Source: Streptomyces filipinensis
GTDB taxonomy: Bacteria; Actinomycetota; Actinomycetes; Streptomycetales; Streptomycetaceae
NCBI RefSeq assembly: GCF_014649495.1
Contig: NZ_BMTD01000008.1
Span: 1-64,000, forward strand
Length of the DNA stretch: 64,000 bases
Direction: 5' to 3'
Translations under genes and position numbers: made by a program
In this document: piece after piece, positions 21,585-29,513 of the stretch
How positions within the stretch are numbered: position 1 is the first letter of the stretch
Layout: each line of letters opens with the position of its first letter
The notes under the pieces: model-generated
What the model was told of the DNA's origin: nothing
Databases searched by the model: none
The model's input: the letters and a program-made list of their open reading frames with translations, nothing else

Positions 21585-23071
21585 CCCGCCGCCTCCTGCT
21601 CAGCTATCTCAGCCTCACCCTGCTCGTACTGTTGTGCCTGGAAGTGCCGTTCGGCTACGTCTACGCCCGCGGTGAGACCTCCCGCTTCACCGGCAACGGG
21701 CAGCAGGCCGCGGTCATGCTCGCAGAGGTGCTGGAGGAAAAGGTCGAACGGCGTTCCGTCACCGACGTGCCGGAGCTGGTGGAGAGCTTCGCGCGGCGCA
21801 CCGGCAGCCATGTCGTGGTCGTGGACGGTGAAGGAAGACTGCTCGCCGACTCCCGCGACGCGGTGCCCGCCGGGACGGACCTGTCCGCGCAACCGGACAT
21901 CGCGGCCGCCCTGCGCAACGCGTCCCGTGCGCGGACCCAGCGGGATCCGGCTCTCGACGAAGCGGCCTTCTTCGCCACCGTGCCGGGCGCCTCGGGCGCA
22001 ACGGTCCGCTGCGTCGTACGGGCGTCCTTTCCCCTCACGACGGTGACGTCCAAGGTCCATGACGCCTGGCTGGTACTGGCGGCCGTCGGACTGGGGGTGC
22101 TGGCGGCCGTCGCGTTGATAGCTCTCGCGCTGGCCCGCTGGATCACCCGCCCGGTGCGGGCGCTGGAGCACGCCACGACGCAACTGGCCGACGGCACCCT
22201 GAAAGACCTGCCCGCCACCGACCTCGGCCCTCCCGAGCTACGACGCCTGGCCGCCAGCTTCGTCCGCACCGCGACCCGGCTCCAGCATCTGCTCAAGGCC
22301 CAGCACGCGTTCGCCTCGGAGGCCTCCCACCAGCTGAAGACCCCGCTGACCGCGCTGCGGCTGCGGCTGGAGAACTTCGAGCCGCACCTCGACCCGCGTG
22401 CCCGGTCCAGCCTGGACGAAGCGGTGGACGAGGTGGAGCGGCTCAGCCGGATGGTGCACGGGCTGCTCGCACTGGCCCGGCTGGAGAACGCGGCGACCAC
22501 CCCGGAGGCCGCCGACCTCGACTCCGCCGTCGCCGACCGCGCGGCTGTGTGGACCGCCTTCGCCGGCGAGCACCGCGTGGACATCGTCGTCGTCGGGCCG
22601 AAGATCGGCCGGGTGCGGGCCATCCCCGGCGCCCTGGACCAGATCATCGACAACCTGCTCTCCAACGCGCTGCGGGTCGCACCGCCCGGAACCACCATCA
22701 CCCTGGCCACCGCCTGGGCGGGCGGAACGCCCGCAACCGTGGAGCTGCACGTGATCGACCAGGGTCCGGGCATGACCGAGGAGCAGCGGCGACGCGCCTT
22801 CGACCGCTTCTGGCGGGCGAACGACGCCGACCACGAAGGCACCGGCCTCGGTCTGCCCATCGTGCAGCAGCTGGCCCGCGCCTCGGGCGGCGACGTGACC
22901 TTGCGGGCCGCGGTCGGCGGGGGACTCGATGCCGTGGTCCGCCTCAGGACCGAGGACGTCCACCGCACGGCTCCTCCTCGACGTCCCCGGCCCGCGATGT
23001 GGGCGAAGCAGGCAGCGGTGCCTCCCCTCCCCGCCGAACGCCCCTGTGCCGCATCCGACCGGCAGCAGTGA
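21581..23071 (+). CDS. Sensor histidine kinase
   Basis: 496 residues from GTG 21581. Two membrane helices (about 6-28 and 165-188) bracket an extracytoplasmic sensor loop of about 135 residues. The HAMP linker follows (about 189-240), then the HisKA domain with His250 in EASHQLKTPLTALRLR, and the HATPase domain with N-box DNLLSNALRV, DQGPGM and GTGLGLPIVQQLA. The HQLKTP form of the H-box is typical of actinobacterial kinases of this group. Coupled to the preceding regulator and followed by a second near-identical regulator. Confidence 0.95.
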   Translation: MTRRLLLSYLSLTLLVLLCLEVPFGYVYARGETSRFTGNGQQAAVMLAEVLEEKVERRSVTDVPELVESFARRTGSHVVVVDGEGRLLADSRDAVPAGTDLSAQPDIAAALRNASRARTQRDPALDEAAFFATVPGASGATVRCVVRASFPLTTVTSKVHDAWLVLAAVGLGVLAAVALIALALARWITRPVRALEHATTQLADGTLKDLPATDLGPPELRRLAASFVRTATRLQHLLKAQHAFASEASHQLKTPLTALRLRLENFEPHLDPRARSSLDEAVDEVERLSRMVHGLLALARLENAATTPEAADLDSAVADRAAVWTAFAGEHRVDIVVVGPKIGRVRAIPGALDQIIDNLLSNALRVAPPGTTITLATAWAGGTPATVELHVIDQGPGMTEEQRRRAFDRFWRANDADHEGTGLGLPIVQQLARASGGDVTLRAAVGGGLDAVVRLRTEDVHRTAPPRRPRPAMWAKQAAVPPLPAERPCAASDRQQ

Positions 23072-23297
23072 GGCGGTGGGACCACACCGGCGCGCCGCGC
23101 ACCCATGTCGAAACATTGGCCATCTGCTGACACGGCACTGGCGGGCTTCTGGCCCCGAGCCGCCCTTCTCCCCCGTAGGGTCGTCGCGACAGCGCACCAG
23201 CCACACGATCACGGACACAGCGATGCCGACGAACAGCGATCCCTCGTACACCGCAGGGGCCCAACAGGTCGTCCCGGCCGAACCACCAGCGGAGACC

Positions 23298-24032
23298 ATG
23301 CAGCTCCTGCTCGTCGAAGACGACGACCGGATCGCCGGCCCCCTCATGGAAGGGCTGAACCGCTACGGCTTCGCCGTCGACCACGTCAAATCCGGAGCCT
23401 CCGCCCTGACGGCCTGCACCGCCGATCTCATCCTCCTGGACCTCGGACTGCCCGACATGGACGGCATCGACGTGTGCCGGGCCCTGCGCATCCGTTCCGC
23501 CGTCCCCATCATCATGATCACCGCACGCGGCGAGGAGACCGACCGCGTCGTCGGTCTGGAAGTCGGAGCGGACGACTACCTCTCCAAGCCCTTCGGTGTA
23601 CGCGAGCTGGTGGCCCGGATCCGAGCCGTCACCCGCCGCACCCACCCCGACAGACACGCCCCGCCGCACACCGGCACGACAGCGGGACTCCCCCTTCAGC
23701 GCACGCAACTTCCGCAGGAGCGTGGCGTCCAGCAGCTCGGGCCGCTGACCGTCAACCGGCGCACCAGGGGCGTCACCCTCGACGGCCGCCCGCTCACCCT
23801 CACCCCGAAGGAATTCGATCTCCTGGCCCAACTCGCCAGTGACCCAGGCGCGGTGCACTCCCGCCAGCAGATCCTGGACACGGTGTGGGACCCGAACTAC
23901 TTCGGCCCCACCCGCACACTCGACGTGCACGTGTCGGCGCTGCGCCGCAAGCTGGGCGACCCGGCATGGATCGCCACCGTCCGCGGCATCGGCTTCCGGC
24001 TCACCGTGCCCGGCGACAGCGCCTACGCCTGA
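23298..24032 (+). CDS. Response regulator (OmpR/PhoB type), second copy
   Basis: 244 residues from ATG 23298 (MQLLLVEDDDRI), preceded closely by GGAG. An in-frame ATG at 23223 would add 25 unstructured residues. I prefer 23298 because it places the phospho-acceptor at Asp48, exactly as in the first copy. The receiver has YLSKPFGVRELVARIRAV, identical over most of this stretch to its paralogue, and the effector domain has RQQILDTVWDPNYFGPT. The linker between domains is longer and His/Pro-rich. It lies 226 bp after the kinase gene and may have its own promoter. Confidence 0.93.
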   Translation: MQLLLVEDDDRIAGPLMEGLNRYGFAVDHVKSGASALTACTADLILLDLGLPDMDGIDVCRALRIRSAVPIIMITARGEETDRVVGLEVGADDYLSKPFGVRELVARIRAVTRRTHPDRHAPPHTGTTAGLPLQRTQLPQERGVQQLGPLTVNRRTRGVTLDGRPLTLTPKEFDLLAQLASDPGAVHSRQQILDTVWDPNYFGPTRTLDVHVSALRRKLGDPAWIATVRGIGFRLTVPGDSAYA

Positions 24033-24178
24033 ACGGCGGCACACGGAGTCGTGCACGGCCCGAAGAGTCCCTGGCCTCGCGTGCGTCGACCGCCTGCGAA
24101 GAGGCACGCGACCGCCTCTCGCGCGGCCCCCGGCACCACGGCCCAGGACGACGCGCACGAGGCGAGTAGGGTGTAGCC

Positions 24179-24625
24179 GTGATCACCTCGCCGCCCGCTC
24201 CGGGCACGGCCTGGGCCCGCCACCGCCGAGTGGTGCGGCCGGCCGTGCTGGTCGCGGTGCTGCTCGGGCTGTTCCTCATGCACGGCGGCCCGGCCGCGGC
24301 CGACGGCGGCTGCCACGGGGCCATGTCTGACACGACGGTCATGCCAGCAGCCCCTGGCACGATGACCGCGCACCCCGTGGAGACCCCCCGGGCGGCGGGG
24401 GAAAAGCCCACCGCGCATGCGGGCGAGGCCATGCGGGGTGCACTGTGTCTCGCCACCCATCCCCGCTCGGAGATCCCGCTGCCGCCACTCACCGCGGTCG
24501 CCCTGGTGTTCCCGGCCGGCGTCCTGCTGCCCTGGGCCCGGCGGGGGTACGGCGACACCCGGCACCGCGGGCCACCGGCCGGCGGGCGCTCCCTACTGCT
24601 CCAGGTGTGCATCGCGCGGACGTGA
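24179..24625 (+). CDS. Small secreted/membrane protein, DUF6153-like
   Basis: 148 residues from GTG 24179. An N-terminal hydrophobic segment (about 20-42, AVLVAVLLGLFLMHGG) is followed by a Met/His/Cys-containing stretch (CHGAMSD, a second Cys in ALCLATHPR), a second hydrophobic segment (PPLTAVALVFPAGVLLPWA) and a short tail ending in LLLQVCIART. This layout and the ending match small Streptomyces proteins I associate with DUF6153, often near copper genes. The function is unknown. Confidence 0.75.
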   Translation: MITSPPAPGTAWARHRRVVRPAVLVAVLLGLFLMHGGPAAADGGCHGAMSDTTVMPAAPGTMTAHPVETPRAAGEKPTAHAGEAMRGALCLATHPRSEIPLPPLTAVALVFPAGVLLPWARRGYGDTRHRGPPAGGRSLLLQVCIART

Positions 24626-24719
24626 GGAGACCTGCGGACTTCGGCCCATCGCTTCGGTCCCGCACCGGTCTCCCGTCCACCCGCGCCACGTCACGGCGCC
24701 CACCTGGAAAGACACACCC

Positions 24720-25640
24720 ATGTCCCAGCGTCTGCGGACGACTCGCCATGCCCTCGCGGCAGCCGCCGCCACGGCAGTACTCACTCTGGCCCTCGCCGCG
24801 TGCGGCTCCGGCAACGACTCGGGCCGCTCCTCCGCCATGCCCGGCATGGACCACGCAAGCGCGCCGTCCCCGTCGGCATCGGCCGACGGGATGGGGTCGA
24901 TGCCCGGCATGGACACCGCGTCCACCGGAAACGGCCTGGCCGCCGCGAAGGGCGGCTACCGGATGATGTCCGCGGCCACCACCCTGCCCACCGACGAGGC
25001 CGCCGTCTACCGCTTCACGATCACGGGCCCGGACGGCAAGCCGGTCACCGACTTCGCCGTCGACCAGACCAAGCGGATGCACTTCTACGCCATCCGCTCC
25101 GACCTCACCGGCTTCCAGCACCTGCACCCCACCATGGCCGCCGACGGCACCTGGACCGCGCCGCTGGCCGCACTGCGACCGGGCCCGTGGCGGCTGTACG
25201 CCTCCTTCACCCCGGACAGCGGCTCCGGCGAGGGCGAGGACCTCGTCCTCAGCCGCACCGTGAAGGTCCCCGGCACGGCGAAGGCGACGACGCTGCCCAA
25301 GGTGTCCGGCACCACCACCGTCGACGGCTACACCGTGGCGGTGAAGGGGGACCTGATGGCCGGCATGGCCCACGAGCTGACCGCCTCCCTCACCAAGGAC
25401 GGCAAGCCGGTCACCGACCTCCAGCCGTACCTCGACACCTATGCCCACCTGACCGCCTTCCACCAGGGCGACACCGCCTTCGCCCACCTCCACCCGGAGA
25501 CCAGGGTCGACGGCGACCACGGCGGACCGGCGCTGAGCTTCCACGCCGTGTTCGCCCAGTCCGGCGACTGGCGGCTCTTCCTCCAGTTCCGGACCGGCGG
25601 AAAGCTCCACACCGCGGCCATCACCCTGCACGTCGGCTGA
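24720..25640 (+). CDS. Met/His-rich lipoprotein, probable heavy-metal (copper) binding
   Basis: 306 residues from ATG 24720. A signal peptide ends in the lipobox LALAAC (about residue 28). The linker carries MPGMDH and two further MPGM/MGSM clusters of the kind used to bind Cu(I). The mature part has two similar beta-rich halves with HFYAIRSDLTGFQHLHP and YAHLTAFHQGDTAFAHLHPE, each with a HLHP motif. It should be tethered outside the membrane and act in metal binding or detoxification. Neighbours (sensor kinase pair and DUF6153-like protein) fit a metal-response locus. A strong hairpin follows. Confidence 0.88.
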   Translation: MSQRLRTTRHALAAAAATAVLTLALAACGSGNDSGRSSAMPGMDHASAPSPSASADGMGSMPGMDTASTGNGLAAAKGGYRMMSAATTLPTDEAAVYRFTITGPDGKPVTDFAVDQTKRMHFYAIRSDLTGFQHLHPTMAADGTWTAPLAALRPGPWRLYASFTPDSGSGEGEDLVLSRTVKVPGTAKATTLPKVSGTTTVDGYTVAVKGDLMAGMAHELTASLTKDGKPVTDLQPYLDTYAHLTAFHQGDTAFAHLHPETRVDGDHGGPALSFHAVFAQSGDWRLFLQFRTGGKLHTAAITLHVG

Positions 25641-25659
25641 CGGCCACGCCCCGACGGCT

Positions 25660-25696
25660 GCCCGGCCCGTCCACCCAGGTGGCGGACGGACCGGGC
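25660..25696 (+). terminator. Hairpin terminator after the metal-binding lipoprotein gene
   Basis: The arms GCCCGGCCCGTCC and GGACGGACCGGGC pair at 12 of 13 positions, with CCACC/GGTGG-type pairing inside the loop. It starts 19 bp after the stop codon. Confidence 0.65.
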
Positions 25697-25806
25697 CCCG
25701 GCCGGCCGGAGGCGCCGAGCGACCGGCGCGGGGCCGAAAAGCCCTGGCGCCCCTTCAAGGCCAGAGGGACAGTAGGAAGAGGAAGCCTCCCTGGGAGGTG
25801 GGCAGA

Positions 25807-26067
25807 GTGTGGTACTGGCATGGCGGTGGCTGGGCCCTGATGGCCTTCATGCCCATCGTGTGGATCGTGCTGCTCGGCCTCGCCCTGTGGGCGGTGGTCC
25901 GGCTCACGCAGCACTCGGGGCACTCCAGCGGGCCGGGCCCGGGGTGGCAGCCGCGGGAGACTCCCGAGGAGATCCTCGACCGGCGCTTCGCCTCGGGTGA
26001 GATCGACGCGGACACCTACACCGAGGCACGCGAACGCCTCGCCGCCCACAGGCCGAAGCCCCGGTGA
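25807..26067 (+). CDS. Small membrane protein with C-terminal SHOCT domain
   Basis: 86 residues from GTG 25807 (WYWHGGGW follows), with GGAGG eight bases upstream; a GTG at 25798 abuts that site and is less likely. One membrane helix (about 9-33) is followed by a linker and a SHOCT motif (about 55-82: EEILDRRFASGEID, TYTEARERL). SHOCT proteins are widespread and their role is unknown. It could belong to the metal-response locus. Confidence 0.85.
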   Translation: MWYWHGGGWALMAFMPIVWIVLLGLALWAVVRLTQHSGHSSGPGPGWQPRETPEEILDRRFASGEIDADTYTEARERLAAHRPKPR

Positions 26068-26661
26068 GAGCGGCGAGGCGGTGGGCATGCGGCAGCGGCC
26101 GCTGATCGCGAGCTCGTAGTCGCCGATCAGATCCCTGGGGCGACCGGCTTGCGGAGCTCGGCTGTTCCAAGGCCGCGCACAAGCGGCTGTCGTGCTGCCG
26201 AGCCTGAGTCGCAGCCTTGCGGTGGCTGTTCCCACCAACTCGCTGACACGCGTCGATGCCGGGCCACCTCCCGACCGCTCGGCAGACCCGGCCAGGCGGT
26301 GGTGCCGCTGGCGCTCGGCGCTTCCTTCCTCGTCTTCGGGGCGGGCGCGCTGGGCGTGCCGGAGATCCTCGTGACGCTGGTGGCGCTGTCCGGGATGACC
26401 CCTGCTGCCGCTGGTCCCTGCCTGGCTGACCGGCGGAGCCCTGTCCTGGACGGTGTGGTTCGGCGGCGGGGCCTGACGGCGTCGACACCGAAGCCCGGTG
26501 ACCGGCCGCCGTACGGGCAGGACGCGGGTGCAGCGGATGACGAACTCGGGCCCGTGGAACCCGACGCCCCCGCAGTGTCGTGCGTCAGCCCGTCCCGCCA
26601 CGGGACCTGTCGGGCAGTCAGCCGCTCACTGCGAGGACACCACGACCCGGAGTGATCGGGA
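26068..26661. other. 594-bp intergenic region with a decayed gene
   Basis: This lies between the SHOCT gene (plus) and the last gene of the sugar-oxidation operon (minus), which converge here. Only a frameshifted membrane-protein fragment (26287-26476) stands out. No transposase or terminal repeat is recognisable, and I see no good hairpin terminator. Confidence 0.5.
26287..26476 (+). pseudogene. Remnant of a small membrane protein with a frameshift
   Basis: One frame reads VVPLALGASFLVFGAGALG then ILVTLVALSGMT. After the CCCC run at 26398-26402 the sensible reading continues in the next frame as LLPLVPAWLTGGALSWTVWF, followed by a TGA at 26474. Removing one C restores a continuous hydrophobic protein end, so a one-base insertion (or sequencing error) is likely. 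No N-terminus is recognisable upstream, and the family is unknown. Confidence 0.5.
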
Positions 26662-26970
26662 TCAGACCTCTTCGACATCCACGAAGAGGAGCCGCACACC
26701 GCCGGTCGCCAGCTCGAAGGCCTTGGCGACGAACGCCGATGCCTCTTCGGTCGTCACAGCCCTGCTGGCCGCGTCGTAGTCGGCGAAGTACATGTCGAGT
26801 ACGCGATACGCCGGCGTCGCGCTGCCGTCCTCCTTCGGCCAGACCTTCGCGCTCTCGATCCGCTGGACTCCGGGGATCTTCTGCGCCAGGTCGAGCTGCT
26901 CGTGGTGACCGGCCTCGAAGGCCTCGGGGGATTTCGGGTTCTCGTAGATTGCAGTGATCTTCGTCGGCAC
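26662..26970 (-). CDS. EthD-domain protein
   Basis: 102 residues from GTG 26970, with GAGGAG six bases upstream. The sequence fits the dimeric alpha/beta-barrel EthD family: ITAIYENPKSPEAFEAGHHE at the start and GVQRIESAKVWP in the middle. Typical length is about 100 residues. Members assist monooxygenase systems or act in polyketide-like ring chemistry, often without a defined reaction. It is the last gene of the nine-gene operon, 20 bp after the ThDP enzyme. Confidence 0.88.
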   Translation of the reverse strand: MPTKITAIYENPKSPEAFEAGHHEQLDLAQKIPGVQRIESAKVWPKEDGSATPAYRVLDMYFADYDAASRAVTTEEASAFVAKAFELATGGVRLLFVDVEEV

Positions 26971-26990
26971 TATTCTCTCCTCGTGTTCTG

Positions 26991-28646
26991 CTACTGGGCT
27001 TTCCACTTGGCATTGTCGGGAATTGACTTGTTCGGCACGCGGACCTGGATGATGGAGGGGCCGCTCACGTTCTCCAGAGCGCCCGTCACGGCATCCCTCA
27101 GCTCTCCATACGTGCCGACTTCCCACCCCCGGCAGCCGAAGACCTCGGACAGCAGGCTGTAATTCCACCGGTGCAGGATGCACGGTTTGTAGAACGGCTT
27201 GTCGGCATGGAAGACCGATGCGTCGGCGAGCCACTGCTCCACGGCGTAGACGCCGTTGTCGATGACGAAGATGATCGGATTGAGGTGGAAACGAGTCTGC
27301 GTCGAGAGGCACTGGGCGGTCATCTGGAAGCCGCCGTCACCCGTGAAGACCATAGCCCTTTGGTCGGGCCGCTTCGCCAGGGAGATACCGGTCGCAGCCG
27401 GCCCGCTGTAGCCGATCGACGAGTACGACGACTGGACGACGAACCCGCCCGGTCCTGGCACGTCGAGCAGCAGGCTGCCGAAGTAGTTCATGCTCGCGTC
27501 GGCGCTGACGATGGTGTTCCTGTCGATGTACCGCTGGATGAAGTTGTAGAACCCCTGGTACGTGATCACGTCGGACGAGCCCATGGTCGGCGCGCTCTGC
27601 GCCGGCCTTTCCAGCAGCCTCCGCACCTTGGGCGCCACTTTTTCAGCCAGGATGCCGTCGATCAGATGCTCCAACGCGACCTGTCCGCCGAAGTAGGTTC
27701 CGAACTTGACCGCGTCGAACGACGCAAACGCGGTCTTGTCGTAGTCCGGGTCCCAGCCCAACGAGTTGATGTCCGTCAGCCACACGCCGAGGGCCAGCAC
27801 GAAATCAGCCGTCCCGACCAGATCCGTCACGGCCGGCGCTGACGCCTGGCCGTCGAGTACGCCGGCGAACAGCGCATCGTCCTCGGACAGGACGGACTTG
27901 CTGAGGAGTTCCGTGACGAAGGGGACGTTCAGTTGCTGGATCAGGCTCAGGGCCTTGTCCTGCAGGCCGAACCGGTCGATCTCCACACCCACCCAGATGA
28001 GCGGGTTCTCGGAGCTTTCAAGCCGTGCGCAGATCCGTGCGACCGACTGCTCCAGGCTGGTCTCGTCCGACAAGATCCTGGCCGGCTTCAGAACGCCCCT
28101 CGGCGGCTCGCATTCCAAGTCGACCATGTCCTGGAGGAGCTCGATGTAGATCGGGCGCCGTTCGGTTATGCACTGGGTGAGCGCATAATCTATCAGCGTC
28201 GGCGCAAGGTCCGGGTTGTCGACCCGTACGGTGGCGGCCGTAATATGCTCGAACGACTGCATGTCCGTTTCGCGTCCGCTGATGAAGTGGTGCGCGCTGA
28301 AGCCGGTCTGTTCGAAGGTGAGCGTCTTCTTGATGCTCGGCGTGCCGTTGATCAACACCAGCGGCACCTTTTCGACGTAGGCACCGGCGACGGCGTTCAC
28401 GGCACACAGCGCACCCGCGGAGTAGGTGACGCAGAGGGCCCCGATGCCCTTCAGCCTCGCGTACCCGTCCGCCGCGTAGCCGGCATTGACCTCGTTGACT
28501 TCCTCTACGATTTCGATGCTGCTCGGCGTGACGTAGTGGTTCAACCAGTCAATCGAGTAGTCGCCCGCGATGGAGAACAGATGTTCGAGGCCCAGTTGGC
28601 GAAGCCGGTCCACCAGGTACTGCCCTACGGTGCAGGTCTCATTCAC
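26991..28646 (-). CDS. Thiamine-diphosphate-dependent 2-oxo acid decarboxylase (pyruvate/indolepyruvate decarboxylase-like)
   Basis: 551 residues from GTG 28646, with GGAGG nine bases upstream. Three-domain ThDP layout: the PYR domain has the activating Glu in EEVNEVNAGYAADGYAR and the His-His pair of true decarboxylases in GFSAHHFI; the PP domain has GDGGFQMTAQCLST and the closing DNGVYAVEQW with its Glu. These residues argue for a working decarboxylase that turns a 2-oxo acid into an aldehyde. The substrate is unknown; the neighbours suggest a sugar-derived or aromatic oxo acid. Codon use is less GC-biased than in flanking genes, with ATA and TAT codons visible. Confidence 0.93.
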   Translation of the reverse strand: MNETCTVGQYLVDRLRQLGLEHLFSIAGDYSIDWLNHYVTPSSIEIVEEVNEVNAGYAADGYARLKGIGALCVTYSAGALCAVNAVAGAYVEKVPLVLINGTPSIKKTLTFEQTGFSAHHFISGRETDMQSFEHITAATVRVDNPDLAPTLIDYALTQCITERRPIYIELLQDMVDLECEPPRGVLKPARILSDETSLEQSVARICARLESSENPLIWVGVEIDRFGLQDKALSLIQQLNVPFVTELLSKSVLSEDDALFAGVLDGQASAPAVTDLVGTADFVLALGVWLTDINSLGWDPDYDKTAFASFDAVKFGTYFGGQVALEHLIDGILAEKVAPKVRRLLERPAQSAPTMGSSDVITYQGFYNFIQRYIDRNTIVSADASMNYFGSLLLDVPGPGGFVVQSSYSSIGYSGPAATGISLAKRPDQRAMVFTGDGGFQMTAQCLSTQTRFHLNPIIFVIDNGVYAVEQWLADASVFHADKPFYKPCILHRWNYSLLSEVFGCRGWEVGTYGELRDAVTGALENVSGPSIIQVRVPNKSIPDNAKWKAQ

Positions 28647-28664
28647 GTCTGGATACCTCCGCGG

Positions 28665-29513
28665 TCAGTAGTCGCTCGCGCCGCCGAACAGCCGGGGCAT
28701 GTAGATGTCGAAGATCCCCGGACACTTGCGTTCGGGATACCGCTGGAGCATGAAACCCTTGAAGGCGTCGCCTGCCAGCCCGTTGCCGATCGCCTGCCGT
28801 GCGGCCGAGAGGTACTCGATGTTGCGAGCGACTTCGTTTTTGTCGGCCGGCAGGCCGTGGCCCGGCATGAACAGATCGTAGTCCGACAGCAGCATTCCCT
28901 GGAGCACCCGGATCCAGTGGTCCATATGATCCGTCAGATACAGATGGGTGCCGCTGTAGATCAGGTCCTGGGTGAAATAGACTCCCAGATCCGGAAGCTT
29001 GATCGTCAGGTGGAAGTCGATTTCGGTTTCTGTCACCCGGTCGAATATGTACCTGACCCCGTCGATGGTCTCGGTGCCGGGGCCGACGGCTTGCTTGGGC
29101 ACGACTATCTGGTCGGGAACGAGGTCGCCCAGTTTCCAGTGGTCGCTCCTTGAGGCTTCTCCGTGCTCTTGGATGAAGCTCATGGTCTCGGGCAGCGCGT
29201 AGATCGCGATGTCGCTGAACGCCGCTCCCAGGCCGAACCAGTGGTCGGGGTGCCGGTGCGAGAGGTACAGCCTTTCGATCGGCTTGCCCAGGCTGTCCGC
29301 GTAGTCCCTGAACGCCCTTGCGTAAGGAACCAGGAACTGCCCATCGACGAGGACCAGTTGGTTCCTGGTCTCGATGATGTGCGTGGCGTTCGCGATGTTG
29401 TTGTACGCGAAGGAGGAGACGAAGGTGTGGATACGGACATCGCCCTCCTGCTTCACGACCATGATGATGGGATCTGACACCTGAGCCAGCATGCGGGACC
29501 CTTCCGAGGTCAT
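28665..29513 (-). CDS. Metallo-beta-lactamase-fold hydrolase
   Basis: 282 residues from ATG 29513, overlapping the upstream isomerase stop as ATGA. A second start, ATG 29492, has GGAAGG before it. The metal site is HRHPDH in LYLSHRHPDHWFGLG, with later ligands in TQDLIYSG and MPGHGLPAD. Such proteins hydrolyse esters, thioesters, lactones or, less often, other bonds with a dinuclear metal site. There is no signal peptide, so it acts in the cytoplasm. In this operon a lactone or ester made by the oxidoreductase would be a natural substrate (inference). Confidence 0.9.
   Translation of the reverse strand: MTSEGSRMLAQVSDPIIMVVKQEGDVRIHTFVSSFAYNNIANATHIIETRNQLVLVDGQFLVPYARAFRDYADSLGKPIERLYLSHRHPDHWFGLGAAFSDIAIYALPETMSFIQEHGEASRSDHWKLGDLVPDQIVVPKQAVGPGTETIDGVRYIFDRVTETEIDFHLTIKLPDLGVYFTQDLIYSGTHLYLTDHMDHWIRVLQGMLLSDYDLFMPGHGLPADKNEVARNIEYLSAARQAIGNGLAGDAFKGFMLQRYPERKCPGIFDIYMPRLFGGASDY

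Noticed and set aside
26068..26290. Transposase or insertion sequence remnant
   Set aside because: The region looks decayed, but I found no transposase motif, terminal inverted repeat or target duplication.
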